Positions 1 through 6,464 of a stretch of 9,231 nt of DNA are shown in pieces. Origin of the DNA: a bacterium. Its GTDB lineage: Bacteria > Patescibacteriota > Patescibacteriia > Patescibacteriales > GWC2-42-12. The position numbers and the translations under genes were made by a program. The notes under the pieces were generated by a model. It made no database searches. It saw only the letters and a program-made list of their open reading frames with translations, and was not told the origin of the DNA. The stretch covers positions 1-9,231 of the forward strand of contig JAURWF010000063.1 of the NCBI GenBank assembly GCA_030655095.1. The letters are read 5' to 3'. Every line of letters begins with the position of its first letter. The stretch's first letter is position 1.

Positions 1-2794
1 TTTCTTTAATTTTTTCAGTTGCTTCTGCTATTAAATCATCTTTAATCTCAAAAAGCAATTCGTCGTGAACTTGTAAAAGCATTTTTATTTCGCCAGTTGA
101 ATATTCTTTATCTATCATTTCTTTTATTCTGATCATCGCAATTTTAATTATATCAGCTGCCGTGCCTTGTAATGGCGTATTTATTGCCATACGTTCAGCA
201 GTTTTTTTGACTTGTAGCATTGAAGAATTAATTTCAGGCAAATAACGTCTTCTGCCAAATAAAGTTTCAATATAACCTTGATTGCGCGCTAATTCAATTG
301 TTTTATCTATAAATAATTTAACTTCTTGATAGACTTTAAAATATTGATCAATAAATTCTTTAGCTTTATTGTAAGGAATTTCAGCGTTTTGACTTAAGCC
401 ATGAGGTCCTTGACCATAAAGAATCCCAAAATTAGTTGCCTTAGCTTGCTGTCGCATTTCAGCCGTTACTGCCGACAAAGCAACTTCATTGATAGCGCTA
501 GCTGTTGCTTTGTGAATATCTTCATTGTTATGAAAAGCCTGAATCATTTTTTTATCACCAGACATATGCGCTGCTAAACGCAATTCAATTTGTGAATAAT
601 CTAATGATAATAATTGATAGCCCGTGTCAGCAATAAATGCTTTTCTAATCTCTTTGCCGATTTCAGTTCTAACAGGAATATTTTGTAAATTTGGTTCAGA
701 AGAAGATAATCTGCCTGTCGCGGTAATGCCTTGATTAAAGCTAGTGTGAACACGGCCTGTTTTAGAATTAATTAATTCAGGCAAAGCCTCAATATAGGTT
801 GAGGAAAGTTTAGCTAACTCGCGATATTCTTGAATTAAAATAATTATTGGATGTTGATCTTTTAATTTAGCTAATTCATCGGCACCAGTAGATAATCCTG
901 TTTTGGTTTTTGCTATGCCGGTTGTTGAAATTTCTAATTTTTCAAATAATATTTTTCTTAATTGTTGAGTGGAATTAATATTAAATTCGGTTTCTGCTAA
1001 TTCATAAATTTTATTAACTAATTCATGAATTTTTTTGTCAACTTTTTCTTTAATTTTAGTCAAAAATTCTATATCAATTTTAATGCCATAAATTTCCATT
1101 TGTGCCAAAGTTTCAACTAACGGTATTTCAATTTCTAAAAATAAATTAATTAATTTTTCTTCTTTTAGTTTGGATATTAATTTTTTAATTAATCTAAAAG
1201 TAAAATCAGCATCTTCGCAAGAATAAATATAAAGTTTATCTAAGGAAACTTCGCTAAAATTAATTTTGTCGCGACCTTCGCCAAGCAAATCTTTTTTAGT
1301 AATTTTTTGAAAATTAAGCTCATTAAAAGTTACTATATCTAAATTATGTTTACGACCTCCAGGATTTAATAGATAAGAAGCGATCATGCTGTCGCCAGCA
1401 ACTCCAGCAGTTTTAATTTCTAAGCTGGCCATAACCTCAATATCAAATTTAATATTATGTCCATATTTTTTTATTTTTTCATTGTTAAATATTGGTTTTA
1501 ATTTTTCAAGCCATTTATTATTTTTGATATTGTCAGAATCTCCTAGTGGGAGATTTTGATTGAGTGAAGATGGGAGATTTTGATTGAGTGAATAATTAAA
1601 TAAATTCTGACTCTCAATTTTATGGGTTTTCGACTTTATGGACTTTTGACTTTTGATTTCTAAATAATATGCTTCACCTTCTTTCCATGAAAAACTAATA
1701 CCTAATAATTCCGCTGTAATAGAATCGCAACCAATTGTTTCTGTGTCAAAAACAAATTCTTTTTGTTCGCTTAGTTGTTTAATAAATTTTTCAAATTTTT
1801 CTTCATTATCAATTAAGTGATATTTAAACATTGTTTTATCTCTGATAAATTTATCTATTGTTTTATCTGTTTGCTCAGATTGTTTGTTTAAGTTATTTTC
1901 AGTTAAATTATATAGTCGTGGTAATAATGAATTAAATTCAAAGTTACTAAATAATTTAGCAACTTGCTCACGATCAAAAGAGCCAAAATTTGCATCGTTT
2001 AATGAAAATTCAAATGGCACATCGCATTTAATTGTCGCTAACTCTTTACTTAAGAATGCGTCTTCTTTGTACTGTTCTAATAATGCAACAATTCTAGGTT
2101 TAATTTTATCTGTTGGTTTTTTTTCTTTTTTTAAATATTGATAAATATTTTCTAAAGTTTTGAAATTTTGTAATAATTCAATGGCCGTTTTTTCTCCTAT
2201 GCCTTTAACTCCAGGAATATTGTCAGAAGGATCTCCACGCAAAGATTTAAAATCAATTATTTGCTCAGGCAATAAGCCATATCTTTGTTTAACAGCTTCA
2301 ATGTCATACAAAACTGAATCAGCCAAACCATGCTTCATAGTAAAAACTTTAGTATTTTCGTCAATTAATTGTAAAGCATCCAAATCTCCTGTAACAATAA
2401 TTTTTTCAACAGAACCATCAACTTTTTTTGTTAAAGTGCCAATCAAATCGTCAGCTTCAAAGCCTGCTAATTCAAAAATTGGAATATTAAAAGCTTGCGC
2501 AATTTCTTTAACTTTTGGAATCTGCGCATAAAGTTCATCAGGAGCTTTAATTCTATTAGCTTTATATTTGTCATATTGTTTATGCCGAAAAGTTTTTTCT
2601 TTGCGATCTAAAGTCAATGCAATATATTTTGGCTGAAATTCTTTTAAAGCTTTGAGTAATACAGTCGTAAAACCATAAACAGCATTAACCATTTCTCCTG
2701 ATTTAATAGTTAATGGTGGTAAAGCATGAAAACTACGATGAATTAAAGCGTTCCCATCAATTATAATAAATTTTTCTTTTTTTAAATTTGCCAT
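1..2794 (-). CDS. polA: DNA polymerase I, 3' end beyond the window
   Basis: This gene encodes DNA polymerase I, which fills gaps and removes RNA primers in replication and repair. From ATG at 2794 the frame stays open for 931 codons to the window edge. The 5' nuclease domain (about 1-290) has D13 in DGNALIHRSF, EADDLIGTL, and the helix-turn-helix GDPSDNIPGVKGIG from residue 187. The 3'-5' exonuclease domain (about 330-550) keeps all catalytic residues: D350 and E352 in DTET, D451 in HNIKFD, Y524 and D528 in YSCED. Proofreading is therefore predicted to be active, although many relatives have lost it. The polymerase domain has motif A DYSQIELR (D732), motif B RQQAKATNFGILYG (R781, K785, F789, Y793) and motif C VHDE (D911). 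Aligned with the E. coli enzyme (928 residues), about 26 C-terminal residues are missing. Motif spacing shows a ~32-residue insertion between D350 and D451. No Shine-Dalgarno is visible. A TATAAT on the minus strand at 2813-2818 could be a -10 box, but no good -35 accompanies it. Confidence 0.97.
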   Translation of the reverse strand, partial: MANLKKEKFIIIDGNALIHRSFHALPPLTIKSGEMVNAVYGFTTVLLKALKEFQPKYIALTLDRKEKTFRHKQYDKYKANRIKAPDELYAQIPKVKEIAQAFNIPIFELAGFEADDLIGTLTKKVDGSVEKIIVTGDLDALQLIDENTKVFTMKHGLADSVLYDIEAVKQRYGLLPEQIIDFKSLRGDPSDNIPGVKGIGEKTAIELLQNFKTLENIYQYLKKEKKPTDKIKPRIVALLEQYKEDAFLSKELATIKCDVPFEFSLNDANFGSFDREQVAKLFSNFEFNSLLPRLYNLTENNLNKQSEQTDKTIDKFIRDKTMFKYHLIDNEEKFEKFIKQLSEQKEFVFDTETIGCDSITAELLGISFSWKEGEAYYLEIKSQKSIKSKTHKIESQNLFNYSLNQNLPSSLNQNLPLGDSDNIKNNKWLEKLKPIFNNEKIKKYGHNIKFDIEVMASLEIKTAGVAGDSMIASYLLNPGGRKHNLDIVTFNELNFQKITKKDLLGEGRDKINFSEVSLDKLYIYSCEDADFTFRLIKKLISKLKEEKLINLFLEIEIPLVETLAQMEIYGIKIDIEFLTKIKEKVDKKIHELVNKIYELAETEFNINSTQQLRKILFEKLEISTTGIAKTKTGLSTGADELAKLKDQHPIIILIQEYRELAKLSSTYIEALPELINSKTGRVHTSFNQGITATGRLSSSEPNLQNIPVRTEIGKEIRKAFIADTGYQLLSLDYSQIELRLAAHMSGDKKMIQAFHNNEDIHKATASAINEVALSAVTAEMRQQAKATNFGILYGQGPHGLSQNAEIPYNKAKEFIDQYFKVYQEVKLFIDKTIELARNQGYIETLFGRRRYLPEINSSMLQVKKTAERMAINTPLQGTAADIIKIAMIRIKEMIDKEYSTGEIKMLLQVHDELLFEIKDDLIAEATEKIKE
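1547..1592. repeat. Two tandem 22-bp repeats inside the polA exonuclease domain
   Basis: Positions 1547-1568 and 1571-1592 are identical 22-mers beginning tgggagattttgattg, spaced with a 24-bp period. They therefore keep the polA frame and encode SLNQNLP twice. A small hairpin (atctcc at 1538-1543, ggagat at 1549-1554) overlaps the first copy. Beside them, at about 1620-1662, lies a simple-sequence stretch with repeated gactttt/gacttt words that encodes a lysine/serine-rich segment. Together these account for most of the ~32 extra residues relative to E. coli PolA. The placement between exonuclease motifs I and II suggests a surface loop. Confidence 0.85.
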
Positions 2795-2851
2795 ATAAAT
2801 TAGTAAAAATGCATTATAATTTATAATTGTTCTTAATTCTTTATTCGTGTC

Positions 2852-2872
2852 ATTGCGGGCTTGACCCGCAAT
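2852..2872. repeat. GC-rich palindromic repeat (REP-like)
   Basis: A perfect 8-bp inverted repeat, attgcggg (2852-2859) and cccgcaat (2865-2872), surrounds the loop cttga. It lies in a GC-richer block (about 2847-2888) that stands out from the AT-rich surroundings and continues as ccagtggcgagcag. The element sits upstream of polA and downstream of the 70-residue gene. Similar 'cattgcgggcttgacccgcaatcc' type sequences occur as dispersed intergenic repeats in various bacteria. Only one copy is present here, so its repetitive nature is inferred from memory. A role as a weak terminator or mRNA-stabilising hairpin is possible, but no T-run follows on either strand. Confidence 0.6.
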
Positions 2873-2922
2873 CCAGTGGCGAGCAGTGCAAATTATATTT
2901 ATTAGAATAAACCTCACCAAAC

Positions 2923-2948
2923 AATACACAGCTTCTCTTCGGTGTATT
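2923..2948 (-). other. Inverted repeat after the 70-residue gene, possible weak terminator
   Basis: The arms aatacac (2923-2929) and gtgtatt (2942-2948) are perfectly complementary, with a 12-nt loop. On the minus strand the hairpin begins about 15 nt after the TAA of the 70-residue gene and is followed by GTTTGGTGAGG rather than a T-run. It could end or stabilise the transcript of the upstream genes, but it does not look like a classic intrinsic terminator. Confidence 0.3.
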
Positions 2949-2963
2949 ATCTCTTGATGTAAT

Positions 2964-3176
2964 TTACGCTTTAAAATCAAACTTGCCACCTGGCAGAGGG
3001 TTTTTTATGTGTTCTTTTCGTTTTACTTCGCTATTTAATGGATATTTATTTTTGTTTTGCGTTATTTCTTTTTTTAATATTTGATCAAAACTATTTGGGA
3101 ATTTTTCTATTGGATCAATTGGTCTTATGCCAAGAGGTGTTCTGATATTAAGAGGATTAATTTTAAATTCTGACAT
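2964..3176 (-). CDS. Small hypothetical protein, 70 residues
   Basis: I do not recognise this protein. It begins MSEFKINPLNIRTPLGIRPI and ends PLPGGKFDFKA. It is rich in lysine, asparagine and proline, has no membrane segment or signal peptide, and looks soluble and partly disordered. Support for a real gene is moderate. It lies on the same strand as its neighbours, between the exporter (81 bp upstream) and polA (169 bp downstream), in a slot where no other gene fits, and its composition is protein-like rather than a simple shadow. The ATG at 3174-3176 has no Shine-Dalgarno, in common with the other genes here. It could be cotranscribed with the exporter, because no terminator is evident in the short gap between them. 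Confidence 0.55.
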   Translation of the reverse strand: MSEFKINPLNIRTPLGIRPIDPIEKFPNSFDQILKKEITQNKNKYPLNSEVKRKEHIKNPLPGGKFDFKA

Positions 3177-3257
3177 AGATATGTTATAAATTATTTAATA
3201 AATATGCATTTATTGCTTTATTTGTTGATGTGTATTTTATTTGTGGATTTGAGTGAA

Positions 3258-5018
3258 TTATTGAATAAATCCGCCTGCTTGTAGTTCCCAAAGCTTTTTA
3301 TAAATGCCTTTTTCTTTTTTAATTAATTCTGAATGCGTGTCTTCTTCAGTAATTTTCCCGTCGTCAATAACAATAATTCTGTCCATTTTTTTAATTGTTG
3401 AAAGACGATGAGCAACAGTTATTACTACTTTATTTTTCATTAATTTATCTAAAGCATCTTGGATTAAATATTCTGATTCAGAATCAAGACTAGAAGTTGC
3501 TTCATCAAAAATTAAAATTGGCGCGTTACGTAAAATTGCTCGGGCAATAGCGACTCGTTGACGCTCACCTCCTGATAATTTAATTCCTCTTTCTCCTACA
3601 TAAGTATTATAACCATCAACTGCTTTGCTAATAAATTCATTGCAATGAGCTAATTTAGCTGCTTCAATAACTTCCTCGTCGCTTGCATCTGATTTGCCAT
3701 AACGAATATTTTCCATTAAAGTTCGATGAAATAAAATTGGATCTTGAGGAACTAAACTAATATTTTTCCATAAACTTTCTTGAGTGATTTGAGAAATATC
3801 TTGATTGTCAATTAAAATTTTTCCTTTTGTAATATCATACATTCTTAATAATAATTTAATTACGGTTGTTTTGCCAGCGCCAGAAGGACCAATTAAAGCA
3901 ATTTTCTCTTGAGGATTAATAATTAAACTAAAATCTTTTAACACTGCTTTAGTTTTATGATAGTTGAAAGATACTTTTTTAAATTCAATTTTACCAGTTG
4001 ATATTTTTAATTCTTTTGCGTTCTCAATGTCTTTAATTTTATGTGGAGTATTTAAGATTTCTGTCATTTCTTCTGCATCAGACAAAGCTTCAAAAATAGA
4101 TCTAACCGCATTTCCAAAATTCCAAAGTTGCATAAAAAGCATTATTAAATATGTTTGAATTAAAACAAAGCTTCCAATTGTTAAAATATTTTTTTGCCAA
4201 AGATAAATAGCTAAATATAAAATTCCTATTTCTAATATAACCATTAAAAAACTTTGTATAGTATCAAAAATATTATGTAAATTCCAAGTAAATTTTCTTA
4301 TTTTTTGAACTTTTCTAGTAGCTTCTGTAAATCTTTTTACTTCTCTTGGATAACCAGTAAAAAATTTAACATTGCCATAATTAGTTATTGTATCAGCTAA
4401 TAATCCAGTTGCCTCTGTTTCTGCTTTATTGCGTTCTATATCATATTTAAATTTGAACTTAATAAATAATAAATTAATTATTAAAAATATTATCAACCAA
4501 ACAATTACCCCTAATCCTAAAAGAATATTTTCTTTAAATAAAACAAAAATAATAATAATTATTTGTATTGTTAAAGGAATAAAAAGATAAACAATTTGAT
4601 CAACTATTTTTTCAAAAGCTTTAAAAAAATAATTAACTCGTTTTACTAAAGAACCAACAAAATTATTTTCAAAAAAAACAAAAGAATGTTTATGTAAATA
4701 AGCAAAACAATAATTAGCTAAATCAGCTATTATGCTAGATTCAAAATGAGTATTTAAAAAATCAGAAACTCTGTACAACAACCAATTTAAAAATTTTAAG
4801 CAAGCAATAATAATTAGAATAGAAATTAAACTTTTTATAACAATATTTTTTGCATCATTAATAGCTAATGCGTTAAAAAAGTCTTTTAAATACAAAGGAA
4901 CAATAGCTCCTATAATAGAATATCCGATAATACAAATCAATAACAAAATTCCTGAAAGTTTATATTTTAGAATATGTTGCCAATAAATTTTTAGTGTTTG
5001 TTTGGTGTTATTTTTCAT
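3258..5018 (-). CDS. ABC transporter half-exporter, fused membrane and ATPase domains
   Basis: This 586-residue protein is a complete half-transporter of the type IV (MsbA/lipid and multidrug exporter) kind, expected to work as a dimer in the cytoplasmic membrane. The membrane domain (about 15-310) has six hydrophobic segments near 20-44, 57-85, 141-163, 165-187, 250-275 and 278-298. The ATPase domain (about 340-580) has every catalytic motif: aromatic A-loop Y353, Walker A GPSGAGKT (377-384), Q-loop Q425 in VPQDP, x-loop TYVGERG (472-478), signature LSGGERQ (481-487), Walker B ILIFDE with catalytic E506, D-loop SSLD (509-512) and H-loop H537. The C-terminus LWELQAGGFIQ resembles exporters of Patescibacteria, which is a recollection and not a search result. 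The substrate cannot be read from the sequence. The start is ATG 5016-5018, without a Shine-Dalgarno; a good promoter lies about 45 bp upstream. Confidence 0.93.
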   Translation of the reverse strand: MKNNTKQTLKIYWQHILKYKLSGILLLICIIGYSIIGAIVPLYLKDFFNALAINDAKNIVIKSLISILIIIACLKFLNWLLYRVSDFLNTHFESSIIADLANYCFAYLHKHSFVFFENNFVGSLVKRVNYFFKAFEKIVDQIVYLFIPLTIQIIIIIFVLFKENILLGLGVIVWLIIFLIINLLFIKFKFKYDIERNKAETEATGLLADTITNYGNVKFFTGYPREVKRFTEATRKVQKIRKFTWNLHNIFDTIQSFLMVILEIGILYLAIYLWQKNILTIGSFVLIQTYLIMLFMQLWNFGNAVRSIFEALSDAEEMTEILNTPHKIKDIENAKELKISTGKIEFKKVSFNYHKTKAVLKDFSLIINPQEKIALIGPSGAGKTTVIKLLLRMYDITKGKILIDNQDISQITQESLWKNISLVPQDPILFHRTLMENIRYGKSDASDEEVIEAAKLAHCNEFISKAVDGYNTYVGERGIKLSGGERQRVAIARAILRNAPILIFDEATSSLDSESEYLIQDALDKLMKNKVVITVAHRLSTIKKMDRIIVIDDGKITEEDTHSELIKKEKGIYKKLWELQAGGFIQ

Positions 5019-5062
5019 AAGGAAACAATAAAATAAGGTTTTTTTGTAATTTTTCTAAATTT

Positions 5063-5091
5063 ATAGTACTATTTTATTTAAGATATGGCAA
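5063..5091 (-). promoter_or_regulatory. Predicted sigma-70 type promoter of the ABC exporter
   Basis: On the minus strand TTGCCA (5091-5086, five of six matches to TTGACA) is followed after exactly 17 bp by TACTAT (5068-5063, four of six matches to TATAAT). Transcription would start near 5056, giving an untranslated leader of about 38 nt before the exporter ATG. The -35 box lies only 10 bp beyond the stop codon of the decayed IS30-like transposase (5102-5104). The promoter may therefore come partly from the end of that insertion sequence, which is an inference. Confidence 0.5.
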
Positions 5092-5101
5092 ATATCAGTA
5101 C

Positions 5102-5213
5102 TTAAATTCTATTCCAAAGTGCAACATTATTATCAATATTATTAATGATAAAACATCTCATTAGGAGTTAAATAATTATGTGTTTTTCTTGGTTGGCTTA
5201 TTTCTTTTGCAGT
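5102..5213 (-). pseudogene. IS30-like transposase, frameshifted C-terminal remnant
   Basis: Read on the minus strand, this region encodes SQPRKTHNYLTPNEMF, down to about 5150. After a one-base frame change it encodes NNVALWNRI followed by TAA at 5104-5102. This matches the C-terminus of IS30-family DDE transposases, where an asparagine-arginine-proline-arginine-lysine motif and a threonine-proline-x-glutamate motif are followed by a terminal VAL segment (in E. coli IS30: SRPRKTLKFKTPKEI, then VAL). Only about 35 codons remain. The catalytic core is absent, and the upstream side runs into a permease gene on the opposite strand, so the element is dead. The exact junction is ambiguous between about 5185 and 5215, where both readings look plausible. 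Confidence 0.6.
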
Positions 5214-5364
5214 TTCAAAATTTGCCGGCATTGCGACTAGTGTTTCTTTACAAGCCGTCCTTCTTGCTTTTGGAGTTTCAGCTGGAATTGGAATTATTTT
5301 TGGTTATTATCCAGCGCGTCGCGCAGCTGGACTAAATCCTATTGACGCATTAAGATACGAGTAA
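5182..5364 (+). pseudogene. FtsX/MacB-type ABC permease, C-terminal fragment
   Basis: The frame ending at TAA 5362-5364 encodes about 60 residues typical of the end of MacB-like (FtsX domain) permeases. It has a hydrophobic segment with FLGWLISFAVSKFAG, a second one with LQAVLLAFGVSAGIGIIFG, then the cytoplasmic tail YYPARRAAGLNPIDALRYE. In intact proteins of this family, these are the last two membrane helices and the conserved end of a 380-650 residue subunit of lipoprotein or peptide exporters. Everything upstream is missing: an in-frame stop sits at 5173-5175, and the DNA there belongs to the transposase remnant. There is no suitable start and no partner ATPase, so this is a gene end left by deletion or recombination. 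A second copy of the tail is found at 7512-7569. Confidence 0.75.
5307..5364 (+). repeat. Direct repeat copy 1, permease 3' end flanking AbiE (left)
   Basis: These 58 bp match 7512-7569 with six mismatches by my count. Most mismatches are at third codon positions, and one codon changes (GAC to AAT). The copy encodes the end of the permease tail, YPARRAAGLNPIDALRYE plus stop, and includes the odd palindrome gcgcgtcgcgc (5315-5325). Similarity fades within about 8 bp after the stop. The pair bounds a 2.2-kb segment holding the AbiE operon, and the arrangement resembles attachment sites formed when an element integrates in the 3' end of a gene. Confidence 0.8.
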
Positions 5365-5557
5365 TAAAAATTAATAGATTTATTTGCATTGTTGCTGTAA
5401 AATATTTTTATAAATTTAATAAAAATAAAGTTATATTTAAAAAATAGAAGGGCAAAAAAAATTGGAAAATAATTATAGAAAATAAATAAATAAATAAACA
5501 AACGAACAAACAAACAAATCGCTATTTTAAAAGGGCAGAAAATTCGTTGGAAAAGGG
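5365..5557. other. Gene-free AT-rich stretch with tetranucleotide microsatellite
   Basis: No gene or RNA is supportable here. The only clear structure is a microsatellite at 5479-5519, where about four aaat units run into about five aaac units, one of them altered to gaac. On the minus strand this stretch gives an open frame of low-complexity residues that is not a credible protein. The segment separates the broken permease end from the AbiE promoter region. Confidence 0.6.
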
Positions 5558-5631
5558 ATGAGAAAAAAAGCTTTAGTATTTTATCATTATTGGTTATTGT
5601 GGCTTTAACAGATAGTGTTTTATTTGTTTAA
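5558..5631 (+). pseudogene. Possible degraded signal-peptide-like gene start
   Basis: ATG at 5558 opens MRKKALVF, which then stops in its own frame at 5606. Moving one base gives SILSLLVIVALTDSVLFV with a stop at 5629-5631. Spliced together, the two halves read like an N-terminal signal peptide or membrane anchor: a short positive stretch followed by a hydrophobic run. This suggests the frameshifted start of a lost secreted or membrane protein. The segment is short and the resemblance could be chance. The 3' part overlaps the -35 box of the AbiE promoter. Confidence 0.25.
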
Positions 5632-5652
5632 TTTTAATATATTATATATAAT
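5624..5652 (+). promoter_or_regulatory. Predicted promoter of the abiEi-abiEii operon
   Basis: A perfect -10 box TATAAT (5647-5652) follows TTGTTT (5624-5629, three matches to TTGACA) at a 17-bp spacing, predicting a start near 5659 and a leader of about 32 nt. The -10 box is embedded in the 12-bp palindrome attatatataat (5641-5652). A related atatataat word recurs at 5671-5679. AbiEi antitoxins are known to repress their own operon by binding inverted repeats near the promoter, so these palindromic words are candidate operators. In DNA this AT-rich they could also be coincidental. Confidence 0.5.
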
Positions 5653-5690
5653 GTTTATAGATATAAATCATATATAATTTATTGTTGCAT

Positions 5691-6464
5691 ATGAAAAATA
5701 CAATATTAAGCGAAAAAGATGCTAAAATTATAGAAAAAGTAATATTAAAAGTTGGTAAAATTGCATCTATTAAAGATCTTATAAAGATCTTCAATAAAGA
5801 ATATAGTCATTCTTCGGCGCATAATCGTATTCAGGCACTATCTCGCGCTGGCTGGTTTGTGCGTATTAAAAAAGGTCTTTATATAATTATTGAAAATCTT
5901 TCCTCAAGATCAGTAAACGATATGTCGCTTTTGGCTATTTCGCAAGCATTAAATAAAGATTCATATATTTCCCTTGATATGGCTTTAAATTACTATGGGA
6001 TGTTTGATCAATATTCAAAAAATATAACTGCTATAAATTTAAGATTAAGCAAAAATTATAAATTCCAAAATAATAATTTTAAATTTATTAAAATCGCTAA
6101 AAAATATTATTTTGGTTTTACTCAGATTCGTATAGACGGAAAAATAATAAATATCGCCACAAAAGAAAAAGCTTTGCTTGACTATTTATATTTGGACAAT
6201 AGTTTTTATTCAGCCAGTTTATTTTTTGAAAAACTAAAAGAGCATAAAAAAGATATTGATTTTGCAAAATTAGAGGAATATTCCTTAAGGTTCGGGATTT
6301 CAATACAGAGAAAAGTCGGCTTATCGCTTGATGAATTGAATATAAGTTCTGACAAATTGCTTAACAATTCAAAAAAATATTCTGGTTATTCTCGATTTAC
6401 AAAAGAATCTAAAAAATTTAATGCTAAATGGCGCCTATATTATGATGATAGAATTATTAAATAG
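5691..6464 (+). CDS. abiEi: AbiEi-family antitoxin and transcriptional repressor
   Basis: This 257-residue protein is the antitoxin of an AbiE-type (type IV) toxin-antitoxin system. In this family the antitoxin acts without stable complex formation with the toxin and also represses its own promoter. The N-terminal winged helix-turn-helix (about residues 8-65) includes SAHNRIQALSRAGWFVRIKKG, whose basic wing ends in GLYII. The C-terminal domain carries the family signature GKIINIATKEKALLDYLYL at about 145-165. Length and domain order match typical AbiEi proteins. I chose ATG 5691. Two in-frame TTG codons at 5682 and 5685 would add only three or two residues and have no ribosome-binding site. 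The gene overlaps abiEii by 23 bp, the usual arrangement for a coupled operon. Two copies of aaagatctt (5772-5780 and 5783-5791) occur near the 5' end of the coding sequence. The function is predicted from family resemblance only. Confidence 0.88.
   Translation: MKNTILSEKDAKIIEKVILKVGKIASIKDLIKIFNKEYSHSSAHNRIQALSRAGWFVRIKKGLYIIIENLSSRSVNDMSLLAISQALNKDSYISLDMALNYYGMFDQYSKNITAINLRLSKNYKFQNNNFKFIKIAKKYYFGFTQIRIDGKIINIATKEKALLDYLYLDNSFYSASLFFEKLKEHKKDIDFAKLEEYSLRFGISIQRKVGLSLDELNISSDKLLNNSKKYSGYSRFTKESKKFNAKWRLYYDDRIIK

Noticed and set aside
1884..2531. Plus-strand open frames of 85 and 123 codons within polA
   Set aside because: They lie antisense to conserved 5' nuclease and linker sequence of polA and encode low-complexity residues with no family resemblance.
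2982..3006. Terminator-like tgcca/tggca stem followed by gaggg and a T-run on the plus strand
   Set aside because: The stem is only 5 bp with a 2-nt loop, it lies within the coding sequence for PLPGGKF, and no plus-strand gene precedes it.
3197..3214. Hairpin aataaat/atttatt between the exporter and the 70-residue gene, considered as a terminator
   Set aside because: The stem is entirely A/T, too weak to act as an intrinsic terminator, and expected by chance in this composition.
3964..4158. Plus-strand open frame of 64 codons
   Set aside because: It is antisense to the linker between the membrane and ATPase domains of the ABC exporter, which is clearly the real gene.
5307..5513. Minus-strand open frame of 68 codons
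   Set aside because: It is antisense to the permease tail and the microsatellite; its sequence is low-complexity phenylalanine, tyrosine and isoleucine.
5479..5519. Tetranucleotide run considered as a CRISPR or origin repeat
   Set aside because: The units are 4 bp with no spacers and no DnaA-box-like sequences, so it is a simple microsatellite.
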